Of a stretch of DNA of 64,000 nucleotides, positions 47,686-58,397 are shown in pieces (the first letter of the stretch is position 1; the number at the start of each line of letters is the position of its first letter). This DNA comes from Valencia hispanica (Eukaryota; Chordata; Actinopteri; Cyprinodontiformes; Valenciidae): NCBI GenBank assembly GCA_963556495.2, contig OY747723.1, positions 10,696,501-10,760,500 of the forward strand. Direction: 5' to 3'. Position numbers and translations under genes: made by a program. Below the pieces are notes generated by a model. The model was given only the letters and a program-made list of their open reading frames with translations, was not told where the DNA came from and searched no databases.

Positions 47686-48123
47686 TCAGTGTTTTGGAGG
47701 ACTAATTAATTCGGCCATATTACTAGAAAGAAGAGCTGCTCCATCCAAAATGGGATGGATGCCGTCTCTCCGGATCAGACCAGGTTTTCCCCAAAATGTT
47801 CGCCAGTTATCAATGTAGCCCACATCGTTTGCAGGACACCACCTAGACAACCATTGATGGAATGACAGCATGTGGCTAAACATGTCGTCACTGGTCCGAT
47901 CAGGCAGGGGACCAGAAAAGATTACCGAGTCTGACATTGTTTTAGCAAACTTACACACTGAAGCAACACTAATTTTAGTGTCACCGATTGGCGTAACAGT
48001 GTGTCATTACCGCCAGCATGAATAACAATTTTGCTGTATTTACACTTATCTTTAGCCAGCAGTTTCAGGTAGGATTTGATGTCGCCCGTTCTGGCCCCTG
48101 GCAAGCGTTTGACTATGGTCAAA
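47686..48123 (-). pseudogene. ORF1 with SGNH/GDSL-type esterase domain (partial)
   Basis: Minus-strand 48122-47922 reads [15 protein letters not shown] and IVIHAGGND, the block with the oxyanion Asn. After a frameshift, 47958-47686 reads [13 protein letters not shown], then RRDGIHPILDGA, the block carrying the Asp-x-x-His pair. ORF1 proteins of CR1/L2 LINEs often have such an esterase domain next to nucleic-acid binding parts. The Ser block lies upstream of the truncation point and is missing. Confidence 0.75.
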
Positions 48124-48515
48124 CTTATGAAGACACTGGAGCGGCTCTTCCTCAGCCTCCTCAGACCCCAGGTTCAGCACGCCCAGGACAACCTGCAGTT
48201 TGCGTACCAGCCAGGTGTTGGTGTGGAGGACGCCATCCTCTACCTGCTACACGAGCCCACTCCCACCTGGATAAGGGAAGCGGCACAGTGAGGATTCTCT
48301 TCTTTGATTTCTCTAGTGCCTTCAACACCATCCAGCCCCCTTTGCTCCGGGACAAACTGAGCAGGATGGGAGTGGACCCCCACCTGGTGGACTGGATCTC
48401 TGACTACCTCTCTGACAGGCCACAGTACGTCAGGCTGAAAGACAGCACGTCTGACACTGTGGTCAGCAGCACTGGAACACCCCAGGGAACAGTGCTTGCC
48501 CCTCTCCTCTTCACC

Positions 48516-49882
48516 CACCTCCTTATAGATCGGGTTGTCACCATCTTCTTTTGGACCAGTGGGGTGTACAGCGGCTGTAGGTGCACCAGGTTGTGATCAG
48601 ACTTCCCTTGTAGGGGGAGGGGAGTCGCTTTGTATGCATCCTGTACATTTACATACACTAGATCTATTGTCCTGTTGTTTCTGGTCAGACAGTCGACAAT
48701 CTGGTTGAAAAGAGCCAAAGTGGAGTCCAAAGTGATGTGGTTAAAGTCCGCAGAGATGATCATCAGGGCCTCAGGGTGCTGTGCCTGCAGCCTTTCTGTG
48801 ACAGAGTGGATTTTCTCACAGGCAGCAGCTCCGTCAGCTCTCAGAGGGATGTAAACACAGATGGTGATCACGTGACTGAACTCCCTCGAAAGATAATATG
48901 GCCGGAGACTAACGGCTGTCAGTTCGAGGTCCTGACATCATTACATGGCTTAGCACCAAAATATGTTAAAGACCTGTTGTCACGGTACCAACCACCAATA
49001 CCACTCAGGTCCTCCAACTCTAGCCTACTAAACATCCCTAGACTCAGAACTAAACATGGAGAAGCAGCTTTCAGTTTCTATGCTCCCCTTATCTGGGATA
49101 AGACTTCCTGACGAGTGTAGAGCTGCTGAAACTCTGAACTGCTTTAAATCGAGACTAAAAACCCATTTGTTTAGAATTGGCTTCGATTAAATGATTGATG
49201 TCATATGTATGAAATGTGTTCATGCTCTCTTGTTTTATTGATTTTTCTCTTACTTTATTGTGTATCATGTGTAATGTTTGTTTCTTTTACTTTTCATTTC
49301 CATAGTTTTTTTGTTTTTTAAATCACCAAATCATGTAAAGCACCTTGAATTACCCTGCTGTTGAAAGTGTGCTATACAAAAAAAATTGCCTTGGCTTGCC
49401 TTGCCTTGACAACATAGAACTGTCTTTACGGAGATATGTCCTGGGTTACACCAACGGTTGTTCACATACATGATAAGTCCCCCACCTTTACTTTTTCCGC
49501 TCACTTTCATATCTCTGTCGGCTCTCACAGCTGTGAATCCCAGCAGGTCCACGTTAGCATCCGGTACGAGGTGGTTTAACCATGTCTCCGTAAAGATGAA
49601 CAAACTGCTCTCACGGTAGATCAGCTGGTTGTTCAGTGCGGACAACTCGTCAATCTTGTTTGGCAACAAGTTCACATTTCCCATGATGACGGACGGATTC
49701 AATGGTTTGTAGAACCTCCGTTTCTCCACCCGCTCAGCCTCAAGCTTGGCCCCGGCTTTGCATCCCCTGGGTCTCCTCCTCAACTCCACCGGGATAGGGT
49801 GTCGTATTCCGGCTTGTGTTTTTGTGCGCAAAGCCAGCAGCTCCTCTCGTGAATAAGTGAGGAAACTGCCTTTTGGGTGCAT
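48516..49882 (-). pseudogene. L2 endonuclease (outer element), split by a LINE tail
   Basis: The 5' part is the open frame 49882-49409: MHPKGSFLTYSREELLALR, a basic stretch, then the endonuclease start VNLLPNKIDELSALN and FIFTETWLN, and GGGLIMYVN. After the LINE tail inserted at 48891-49408, 48871-48530 continues MITICVYIPLRADGA, IISADFNH, RTIDLVYVN and the SDHN motif near 48640. The last segment, TTRSIRRW at 48520, is where the inversion begins. Confidence 0.8.
48891..49408 (+). mobile_element. 3' end of another LINE inside the L2 endonuclease
   Basis: A C-terminal RT piece (LHGLAPKYVKDLLSRY, 48945-49110) is followed by a 3' UTR that ends in AAAGCACCTTGAATTACC, GCTATACAAA and a CTTGCCTTGG repeat. 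This tail type is common in fish LINEs. It lies between two adjacent parts of the endonuclease, so it inserted after the L2. Confidence 0.75.
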
Positions 49883-50054
49883 ATTAAATTAAAGTTGAAC
49901 AAACACAATATTTAAAAAGTAGGAATAACGTAGTTAATGTAGTTTAAAAAAAGTTAATGTAGTTTAAAAAAGCTAAAAGAAATAAAAATAGCACAAAAAA
50001 AACTAGTGAGCCACTGGAGAGGCAGCCATTTCTCACAGTGCCATGGCAAAGAAT

Positions 50055-50150
50055 AGATTTGCCAATGGATTTGCCAACTTCTACAGAAAGTTAATAAGAA
50101 ATTAAAGTTAAACTACAACTTCCCTTACTGCTCTTAAACCCACAAAGGAG
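50055..50150 (+). mobile_element. Short Gypsy RT fragment
   Basis: The plus strand reads GFANFYRKLIRN and TTTSLTALKPTKE, the RT connection segment also seen at 31120 and 38560. It lies directly at the 5' end of the L2. It may be what remains of the plus-strand Gypsy whose gag is at 41590-41820. Confidence 0.55.
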
Positions 50151-51611
50151 TAAGAGCACCTTGTCTCCCGAAGCCATAATGGCGGGGCATGCTTTGACAG
50201 GCGTGGTGCCACAAAAAAGGGCGTGTCCTTCTATGACATGTGGGCGTGTCCTATAGCCTAGAGGCACATGTCGACCGGAAGGGGCGTGGCCTATGCAGAC
50301 GGGTGGGTGTGGCAACCGAAGTGGGCGTGGCCTATGTTGTTAGCTCATTTGCATTTTGACAGCTAGTGGTCTATACTTTCTCTTGTATTGACACTTCTTC
50401 CTAATTTTGTATATTTGATATCTGTTAATGTTTTTTTTCTTACTTTACTATCTTATTAGAAATGTGAAAATAATCCCATTCCCGAGTAAACCTGGACCAT
50501 TTATTGAAACTCTGGAAAGATCGGAGCTGAGCAGTGACATCAACCAAGTACACTATGTTCCAATTGCAGAACTACCATACTGCGTCCTTGTGTTTTCGGC
50601 AAGAACGGACTTACAATTGTACTTGCATAGCACACAATAACGTACTTGTGTACTTGGATATTGAGAAACGGCCCATGTTTTTTGGTTGCTCTTGTCCGCC
50701 ATGTGTGAGACACTTTAACTCCACTGTGCATTTAAACATACAGCTCTGCAATTGGTTTAAAAGTGTGGAGAAAATGTAAGTAGCCATATGATTGGCTGAA
50801 AGTGAACACACCTGGTTAATTGATGAATCTGTCAATCAGAATCGTAAGTTAGATTGACAGATTCATTAGCAAATGGTGGTGTTTGTTGACCTGCGACATC
50901 AGGGGAGTCTCAATATTCACTACACAGATTTCCCTCACAAATGCAGAGAGGTTCACTAATGAGAAGCGGTTCGTAAATGCACATTCAGCATTTCGTATGA
51001 TCTATGAATTTATATTACAAGTTTCCCTCAAAATTATATTTCTGAACAGAGCATTTGTGAATCTGAAATATAGGTGTGAACCAGAGCATGTGGATTCATG
51101 AAAAACCCTGCGTGAGTTTATTCAGACTGATCTGGTCTCATAGATAAGGCTTTAAATTATCTGAATTTATTGTAGGATAATTAAGTCCAAATTCCATAAA
51201 TTATTTAAGTTAAAAAGAATTGCATAAAAGCATTTAAATTAAGTTTTTTTTTACATTGAGTTGGAATCATACTTAACCATTTTGCTATTCATTTTGCTAT
51301 TTGCTATTTCATGATTTGTTGAATATGAGATCCACTGTTCATATGCAAATGTCTGGAATAAATGTAGGGAAAGTGTAGAAATCAGTCTGGAAAATATTTT
51401 AATTTTGAAGTGTAAAATTTGTTGAAACTCTGTAGAGGAGAATCAAATCAGAAAGTGACCTGAAAATCACAAGGAAACTCTGGAGCATGCATGAAGTGTG
51501 TATTTGTTGCTCTATTCCATAAAATCCTAATAAACTACATCAAAGCTTGTGGTTGGTTAAGGAATAACTTGAAAAAGAAAAATACTTACTGCAACTATTG
51601 TTAGACAATAG
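50151..51611. other. Unassigned AT-rich sequence
   Basis: Four GGGCGTG(T/G)CCTAT-like motifs occur at 50220-50340. The plus-strand frame 50428-50640 (RNVKIIPFPSKPGPF, LERSELSSDINQVHY) reads protein-like but has no motif I can name and no clear splice bounds. Confidence 0.3.
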
Positions 51612-53095
51612 GGCTCGGGGTGGGGGTTGGGGGATGTGTGGCTGCCTCCCCCACATCCCACCCCTCTGTTTTAAATGCACATTATAACAACACGCATCAA
51701 CACCATACTCGAGCGGGAGGATGGAGGCTAGGGGTCTTTTCCCACCCCTGTTCGCTACGGGCCATCAGGGGTTGGGGTCCGGAGGAGGACAGGCGGTCTG
51801 GTCGGGGTCCTGGGCTGTCGGGCTGCTTTGCCACTGTGGGGCCCTTGGCGGTCGGCTTGTCTCCATTCTAGAAGGTAGGGGGTCTACCTCCCGGGTCCGG
51901 GGGCTGGTGGCTCTACTGGGGCATCAGTACCTGGACCTGGGAGCATAAAGTGTGCATGGGGTGTGTGAGTGAGGGTACAGCGTAATTTTTTTGGGTGTCT
52001 TGGTGAGTCAGTGAGAATGTATGTGTTTAAGAGGGAGGGAACGTATGACTGTGTCTGTATGTCTTTGTCTACCTGTCAGGTTGGATCTTGGTCTGCCCCC
52101 TCGCCTGGCGCACCTCAGGCCTTACACTTAATGGGGGGCCTATTTCCCCTCCGTCACTCCCCGCCGGTGACGGGGGCCCCTGCCTGCCGGTGCGCCGGTG
52201 GTCAATCCGGTTCGGACCTGGTGCGTGCCTGGCCGGGCCTGGGGGGGCCAGTGTGTCGGTCGGCCGATGCGCTGGGCCGATATCTTCCTTTGGTTGGTTG
52301 GGGCACCTCTTTTAGAGGTGCCAGGTTTGGGATTGCTGGGTGGTGCCTGCTCGGTGGCTCGGCGGGATGCGGATCCGGCGTCTCTGCTCGTTTGATCACC
52401 TGTTCTGTGCGCACCGTGCGTGCCCGGTTCATTGGCGGGTTGGACCGGCCCTGGCCCTCGTTTGAAGCCTGGTCTCGGCGCCCTGCGTTGCGCGGGATCA
52501 GGACCCGGGAGCTGGTACAACTTGGCGTCCAGATGCTGACTGAGCCCGGCCTGGGGATGCTGTCCGTCCCCTGCGGCTATTGGTGGGGCGCTGGGATGTT
52601 GGCGTGGGGATTGGCCTAGGGCAGAGGCGTCGTGTGGCGGCCGGCGGCCGGCCGCGGCCCCTGCAGTGCCGGGGGCCCCTCATCGGCCGGTCCCTTGTCG
52701 GGTCCCTGCTGGGGGGTGGGGTGCCCCTGGGCCCCGGCTCCCCCGGTCCGTTGCCGGCGGAGCCCGTGGGCTCGTCACTGCTGCCCCCCGGGCCCCTGCA
52801 TAGTGGCCGCTGGATGTTCCGCTGGGGTTCTCCTTTTCTCCTCTCTTGGGGGATGCGGTCGGCCCTGCCCGGGTCCGCCTGGGGCTCTGGCGGTCCTTTG
52901 GATGTCTTTGCTCCAATCTCCTTCATGTCTACATCGATTCCTGGGGGACGGATTGATGTCTTCTCACACCAACTATCGAACACTCTTATGGAGAAACCTT
53001 ATATGCACCAGCATGCTAACACACACACAGATGTGGGGTCTCTGGTGTTTAAGGATATATTCTTGGGCTGAGGTTATCATTACTAGAGCTTGATT
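51612..53095. other. GC-rich block of unknown nature
   Basis: The composition jumps abruptly from AT-rich flanks to very G+C- and CpG-rich DNA (51612-53000) and fades to a T-rich tail that reaches AATAAAAACCCC near 53421. Overlapping open frames exist on both strands (up to 216 codons), as expected from the base composition, and none shows a domain. It is probably a repeat element or a CpG island, but I cannot assign it. Confidence 0.4.
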
Positions 53096-55560
53096 AATCG
53101 GTACCATGAGTTTTTCTGTGACATTGTTGTTGTATTTTTATATCTATTTTTGTGTGATGTGGTTGTGTAATTCTTAAGTTCACAATGTTTGGTTGGTTTT
53201 GTCGATGTTCCTTTTTCGTGTTTTGTTTTTCCCCCTCTCTCTGCCGTCCTGTGGGTATGGAGGCAGACTTCAATGTTTTCCTGTGTTTTCTTTGTTCCCC
53301 TTCCTCTCTTGTATTTTCAACTCACCCTCTCTCATAACATTTTGTTTCCTACCTCTCTTCTTCATCTTCCTTCTTTCTTCTCCTTAATTTTCCGTCTCCG
53401 TGTCCATAACATCAGGAAATAAAAACCCCAACAATTCATAATAAAGATTTTTCACACATAAATCAAGTGGAGTACTATAGCAAAAGCTGTACTGCTCTGC
53501 TTGTGAAAGTAAATCTGTTGGGCTTCTACTTGGTACTCAGATACCAATTCTGAGCTCCACAATGCCAAACAGGACACGTAAAAAAAAAAAAAAAAAAAAA
53601 AAGACAATATGTCATAGAGAGAAACTTCCAGTCGTCGTCTAATACTTTGATCACTGATAAACAGTTAAGGAACATCTAAGACTGTAGTGACACAGTAGAT
53701 AAGCATCATAAAGGAAAATGTGTATAGAGGCAGATCACAACACAATGATACATATAACCAAAACAAACTAAAATTAAATCCTTTAAGTGCAGCACAAATG
53801 TCCAATTATATATGAAATGAAGATAATACAGCATCTGTTTTTCTATCTTCCATCATAGTCTGATTCAGATGGTATTTTTAGAGACTTTACATCTGCTGTT
53901 TTCTTCAACGGGTGAGTCCTGCAGGATGGACGTGGGCATGGAGAGAATTGCTGCTCACTGAGACTGACATTCCTTATGGCTGCGGCGCCATATGTGGCGC
54001 TGCCCACTTAACTCCACGCATGGCTGGCTTTCATAATTAGCAGAGTTAAATAAAAGCAAATTAGGTCTAAAGAATATATTACTTTGTCTTTAAGTAAAGA
54101 TCCAAAGAATTCCATGGGCTCATTTGTGAATTTGCAAGTGACCTGATTCATATAAAAGAAGCTGGAGTTGGGTTGATCCTATTAAACCATGTAGATTAAG
54201 CCCCAGCAGTGTTTTTATCTTATATTTTTGAGCTTTTATGAGCAATGATTTGTATTTACATCTTAAAGGGGTTGTTGAAAGGAGCTGTGAAGATTTAGAA
54301 CCCTGCAGCTTCATATTTGTACCTAATTACTCTACAGTGAAAGAAATGATTGTTGGATAATCATTTAATAGTTTTGGGGTGCAAACTAAGACACTCAAAT
54401 GATCATAGCACATTGTTTGCATCTGAAAGCATCTGACTTTGAGTTAAATGCACTAGCATTAAGTTTTTGATTAAAAACTTTGCATGTCTCTTAGAGAATA
54501 CTTTAATTATATTGTTCATTTAGTGAAAACTGAACACAGCCTGGTTCTCTTTAGCTTTATTTCTGCAGGGGAATCTAACTGGGATTTTAGTCTCCTTTTG
54601 CAGGGCCTTCTCTGCTTAAAAAGGACATCTGACGTTGGTTGACTCACCTACTTGTCTGATCTGCAGGCTGGTGGCTCCCTCTGCAGGACAAAGTACACCC
54701 AATGAGTTTCAGGTGAATCAGCCTGGAAGTAAGTATGTTAAATACCAACGAATTATTTAAAGCAGAACAATATGTTTAAACATCTTTGGGTTTGTTTTTG
54801 ACTTCACTGGAAAGAAGCAGTGTCTGAATTTGATATTATGAGAGCAAAAATCAGTTTTAAATAAATGAGTTGTATAGTAACTGAAGGCAAATGTGTTTTT
54901 AATTACTCAGCATTTCTGGCCTGAAGATCTCTGTTATCTGACTTTCACAAAAATTCGTTTACATATTGAAGCAAACGAGGAGGTAAAATTTATTTGAGAG
55001 AACATCTTAAGAGCTGGAGAACAAGCTCAATGAGCCAACATTGTATAAGAACATGATGCTTCGTGTTGTTCACTTTTAATGGAAATTTTATAAAAGACAG
55101 ACAATCCATGAATGTATAATCATAATTTCTGGACTGCAAATTTTATGGGTTAAGGCTTTAGATGTCAACTAGTTTTTGTGGTAACTATTTAAATTTAGGT
55201 AACATCCATCCATCCTGCCCTTAATATTTTTGTCCATCTATCCTTCATTCTTTTATTCATCCATCCATCTGTCCTTTTCTGGTTTTTCACTTAGGATTCT
55301 TACCAGTAGGAAACATCTGGAAAACTTCCACAGAGAGGTGACATGGAAATTTAAAATTCAGATTAAATTAACATTTTCATCCTAATTCTAACTTTCTCAA
55401 GATCAGAAAGGATGTTCTTTCCAGAAAAATAGTCAGCTATTGTAGGGCGATGAAGGGTGGGGGAGGATCTCAAGACATACCCTGAGCAGATGGACGATTT
55501 AAACCCTCCAGCATGATGTTCTTCATCCTGTCTGCTTTTATCTTCCTCCAGAGGAGCTCA
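53096..55560. other. Unassigned sequence with a poly-A run
   Basis: A run of 23 A lies at about 53580-53602. Donor-like sites (for example CCTGGAA|GTAAGTA near 54728) occur without a convincing exon. No supported gene on either strand. Confidence 0.35.
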
Positions 55561-55640
55561 GAACAGCTGCCACAGGGAGGCGCCCTGGAGGCATCGTGAG
55601 AAGATGTCTGAGCCATCCTAACTGGATATCTGTTTAAGAA
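55561..55640 (-). mobile_element. Rex3 C-terminal remnant
   Basis: On the minus strand CAGTTAGGATGGCTCAGACA and ATGCCTCCAGGGCGCCTCCC correspond to QLRWLGHLVRMPPGRLP of the Rex3 copy at about 21775-21830, with frameshifts. It is very short. Confidence 0.55.
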
Positions 55641-55973
55641 AAAAAAACATTACCTCTGTATAATCTGGGACATATTTTCACACATGAAACCTTTTCTAAT
55701 GAAAATGCTTGGAAATGAACTTTAATTCTAGAATCTCACCCCATTCCTAAGATGATTGTTTGCAGAGTTTGTGAAAAACAAGAAACCTGGTTAGTTTCAA
55801 GGTCAGTATTAAAAGTAAAAATGACAAAATTTAATATGCTGATGATAGCAAAGCCTCACACATTTTGACATCAGATGGCAGCCTACATTTTAGGTAGACC
55901 TGGTTCACACCAGCCGCGGAATTTGGGAAACCCACCCAGTGTGAATCATGGGTAAGTAAATAACCTCATAAAG

Positions 55974-56270
55974 TAATAATAATGGCTTGCATTTATATAG
56001 CGCTTTTCAAGACTCTCAAAGCACTTTACAACTCACTCTCACATACTGGTGAAAGCAAGCTATGAATATAGCCACAGCTGCCCTGGGGCAGACTGACAGA
56101 AGCGAGGCTGCCATATTGTGACATCGGCGCCTCTGGCCAACACCAGTAGGCAAGGTAGGTGAAGTGTCTTGCCCAAGGACACAACAACATGTAGCAGGTG
56201 GAAGCTGGAATCGAAGCCACAATTTCTGGGTTGCAGGCTGACAACTTTACCACGGAGCTACAGCCGTGTC
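55974..56270 (-). mobile_element. tRNA-derived SINE (copy 2, fuller)
   Basis: On the minus strand: a tRNA-like head (CGGCTGTAGCTCCGTGGTAA; GGCTTCGATTCC as B box), the GTCCTTGGGCAAGACACTTC body, and a 3' end with CTTTGAGAGTCTTGAAAAGC and TATATAAATGCAAGCC. It is the same family as 11533-11809 but keeps the 3' part that copy lacks. Confidence 0.85.
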
Positions 56271-58397
56271 TCTGTGTGTGTTTGTTTATTTTTTATCTCT
56301 ATAGTCGGTTTAGATAAAGAAATATGATCACATTTGTCAATCGGGGTATGTTATTTTGAAAAATTGCTTTTATGTTGAAAATTGACCGGATTGTCTTGTG
56401 TGTCCAATTTCTGCCAGAATTGACGCGGATCGCTCGTGATAAAAATAGACCAGACGCCAAAACGATCGCTTGACTCCGTGATAGCTCTGGAAAAAAAACA
56501 GCTGAGCAGAAGCACTTGTTGACCATGGCAGATAAATACGTGTCTGCTGTGATCAGGGGGGGGCAGCGGATAATGTAAGATTTTCGTGAGTCCACTGCTT
56601 CGCAGCGCTTAAAAACCAGGCTTCACCCCTGTTTTCCACTGGACCTTTCCACAAGGTGCATTTTATAGGCTCGACACATGGGAGGCGACATTGCCTCTCC
56701 TCCATTCATTTTCAATGGGACATGTGTGACAAAGCAAAAATCGCCAGTCTCCCTCCAGCTAAGTGATACGCGAAAATCGTGCATTGTGAAATTTTGCGCT
56801 TGTGTATGTATCGTGCACACGCAGGCCTGCAAAGCGATCCCAAAAGTTTAAAAAAGTTAAACTTTTCATTGTTGTCGCTCAGACAAGGACCAATCAGCGG
56901 AGGTTTCATTGACTGACCAATAAGCTGACAGGATGCTACTCAGTCATCTCCGGGAAAACATAGAAGAAAAGTTTATACTCGTCGTGTCAAATTTCCCAGA
57001 GCTTTACAACGTTTCTACAAAAGAACATAGAGATATTTACGAAAAGGCAGCAGCATGGGAAATTGTTGGCACCAGAATTAATCAAGTAAGTTTACTTTAC
57101 AGCAACTAACATATTTGTAAGTTTATCTAGAGCAATAGCAAACCTGAAAGACCACGTTTGTGTATTTATCATACAATTTCATCCTTAAAAACCTGTCAGT
57201 CTTTTAGTCAATTCGATAACTGGTATGGTAACGTTTATGAAAATGCAATACATTAATTATTATGAAAATGCTTGTGAAACATTTCATTTACAGTTTTAAA
57301 CTGTTTCATGCTGCCAAGGCACTTCTCCAGCTGGTGAGGAGAAGTAATCACAGAATTTGTCTCTTATTTTAGAAACCTCTCTGTCTGAGTTGTTGGATCC
57401 AGTCTGGGGGCTGGGCTGCAAACCAGCATTTGTTGTCATCTTGTAAGTGGGTGATGTTCGTGTTTGTGGTATAGCTCTGTCAACTTCACGATGTCTCCAC
57501 ATGTAGTTTTGAAGAACACAGGTAGCCTTCACAATATGGTCGGGTTGCTTTGGGCAGATATTCATTCCAGATATACATGCCACTGTGTTGAAAGGATGCC
57601 AAATGCATTTTATACTATTCTTCTGGCACAAGACAGGAGGTAGTTGTAGCATCTCTTCTTTCTTTCTAGATGTTTTCCAGGATATGGTCTCATAATGTGC
57701 CATTGAAGGGGGAATGCTTCATCTGCCACCAGTATGCGTGGCATTGGCCCCAGGTGGTCTGAGCCTTGCAGTGTGGTGTCTCCAGGTATGCTCAGTGTCC
57801 CAGCCTTTAAACGTTTCCTCAGGCGAGACACTGACAGTATGCCCCATCACTGTTTCTCCTATACCCACCCACATCAATAACCCTAAACATATAATGAACG
57901 TCTACTACACCTAAAAGGATAATAGAGGGGCTGCCTTTGTAGTTGAAATATTTAGAGCCAGAAAATGGAGGGGCTTGCAACATAACATGTTTTCCAACTA
58001 GAGCACCTATATAGTTTGGAAAGTTCCATCTTTCTCTAAAACCATCTGGGATGGCTTTCCAAACCTCCATTGTTGGCTCTGGCATGTATTGATGCTGCCG
58101 CACATCTCAAATGGCCTGTAAAACATCACCCACTATTTGTCCTACTGTTGAGCGCCCCACACGGTAATTGAAACCAATAGTGGAGAAGGAATCTCCTGTT
58201 GCAAGATATCTGAAAAAGGGAAAAATTTGTTTGTGATATGGTTTTTAACATTGTTTGTGTAAGGGATACATCCCTATGAGTATAAAGTCAGACTTTTGCT
58301 TATATTTAAAAGTAGGATATTATCAATGTTATGCATTTCTATTCTCTTTTTTACAGGTGAGTTTGCCAAAAAGCGGTGAAAAAAATCTAAAAGACAT

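Larger units (their letters stand above)
44716..48123 (-). mobile_element. CR1/L2-group LINE nested in the L2, with esterase-type ORF1
   Basis: Flanked by the 5-bp duplication CTTAT (44711-44715 and 48124-48128), it splits the RT of the outer L2 between ALTSHL and MKTLERL. On the minus strand it has ORF1 with a hydrolase domain, an endonuclease, an RT and a 3' UTR. The 3' UTR is the same as at 40160-40560 but is internally deleted after GGTCGTGGCA, ending directly in AAAAAATTGAAT. It is truncated at the 5' end within ORF1. Confidence 0.85.
43861..48515 (+). pseudogene. L2 endonuclease end and RT N-terminal half, inverted
   Basis: In plus orientation, 43869-44570 carries the linker after the endonuclease (ALRDCLNTTVWDVL, VKHCVREAKDSYRRKVEQKL, KIRPRKAAGPDKVCPRLLK). 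Then 44612-44710 has VPTLWKTSCIVPVPKKN.. and ALTSHL. After the nested LINE, 48129-48515 continues [38 protein letters not shown] (motif A with its aspartate) and TGTPQGTVLAPLLFT (motif B). Frameshifts lie near 44110 and 48290 and a stop lies at 44570. Confidence 0.8.

Noticed and set aside
51969..53093. Long open frames (216, 163 and 153 codons) in the GC-rich block
   Set aside because: Overlapping frames on both strands with R/G/P-rich low-complexity content are expected from the base composition; no domain or splice support.
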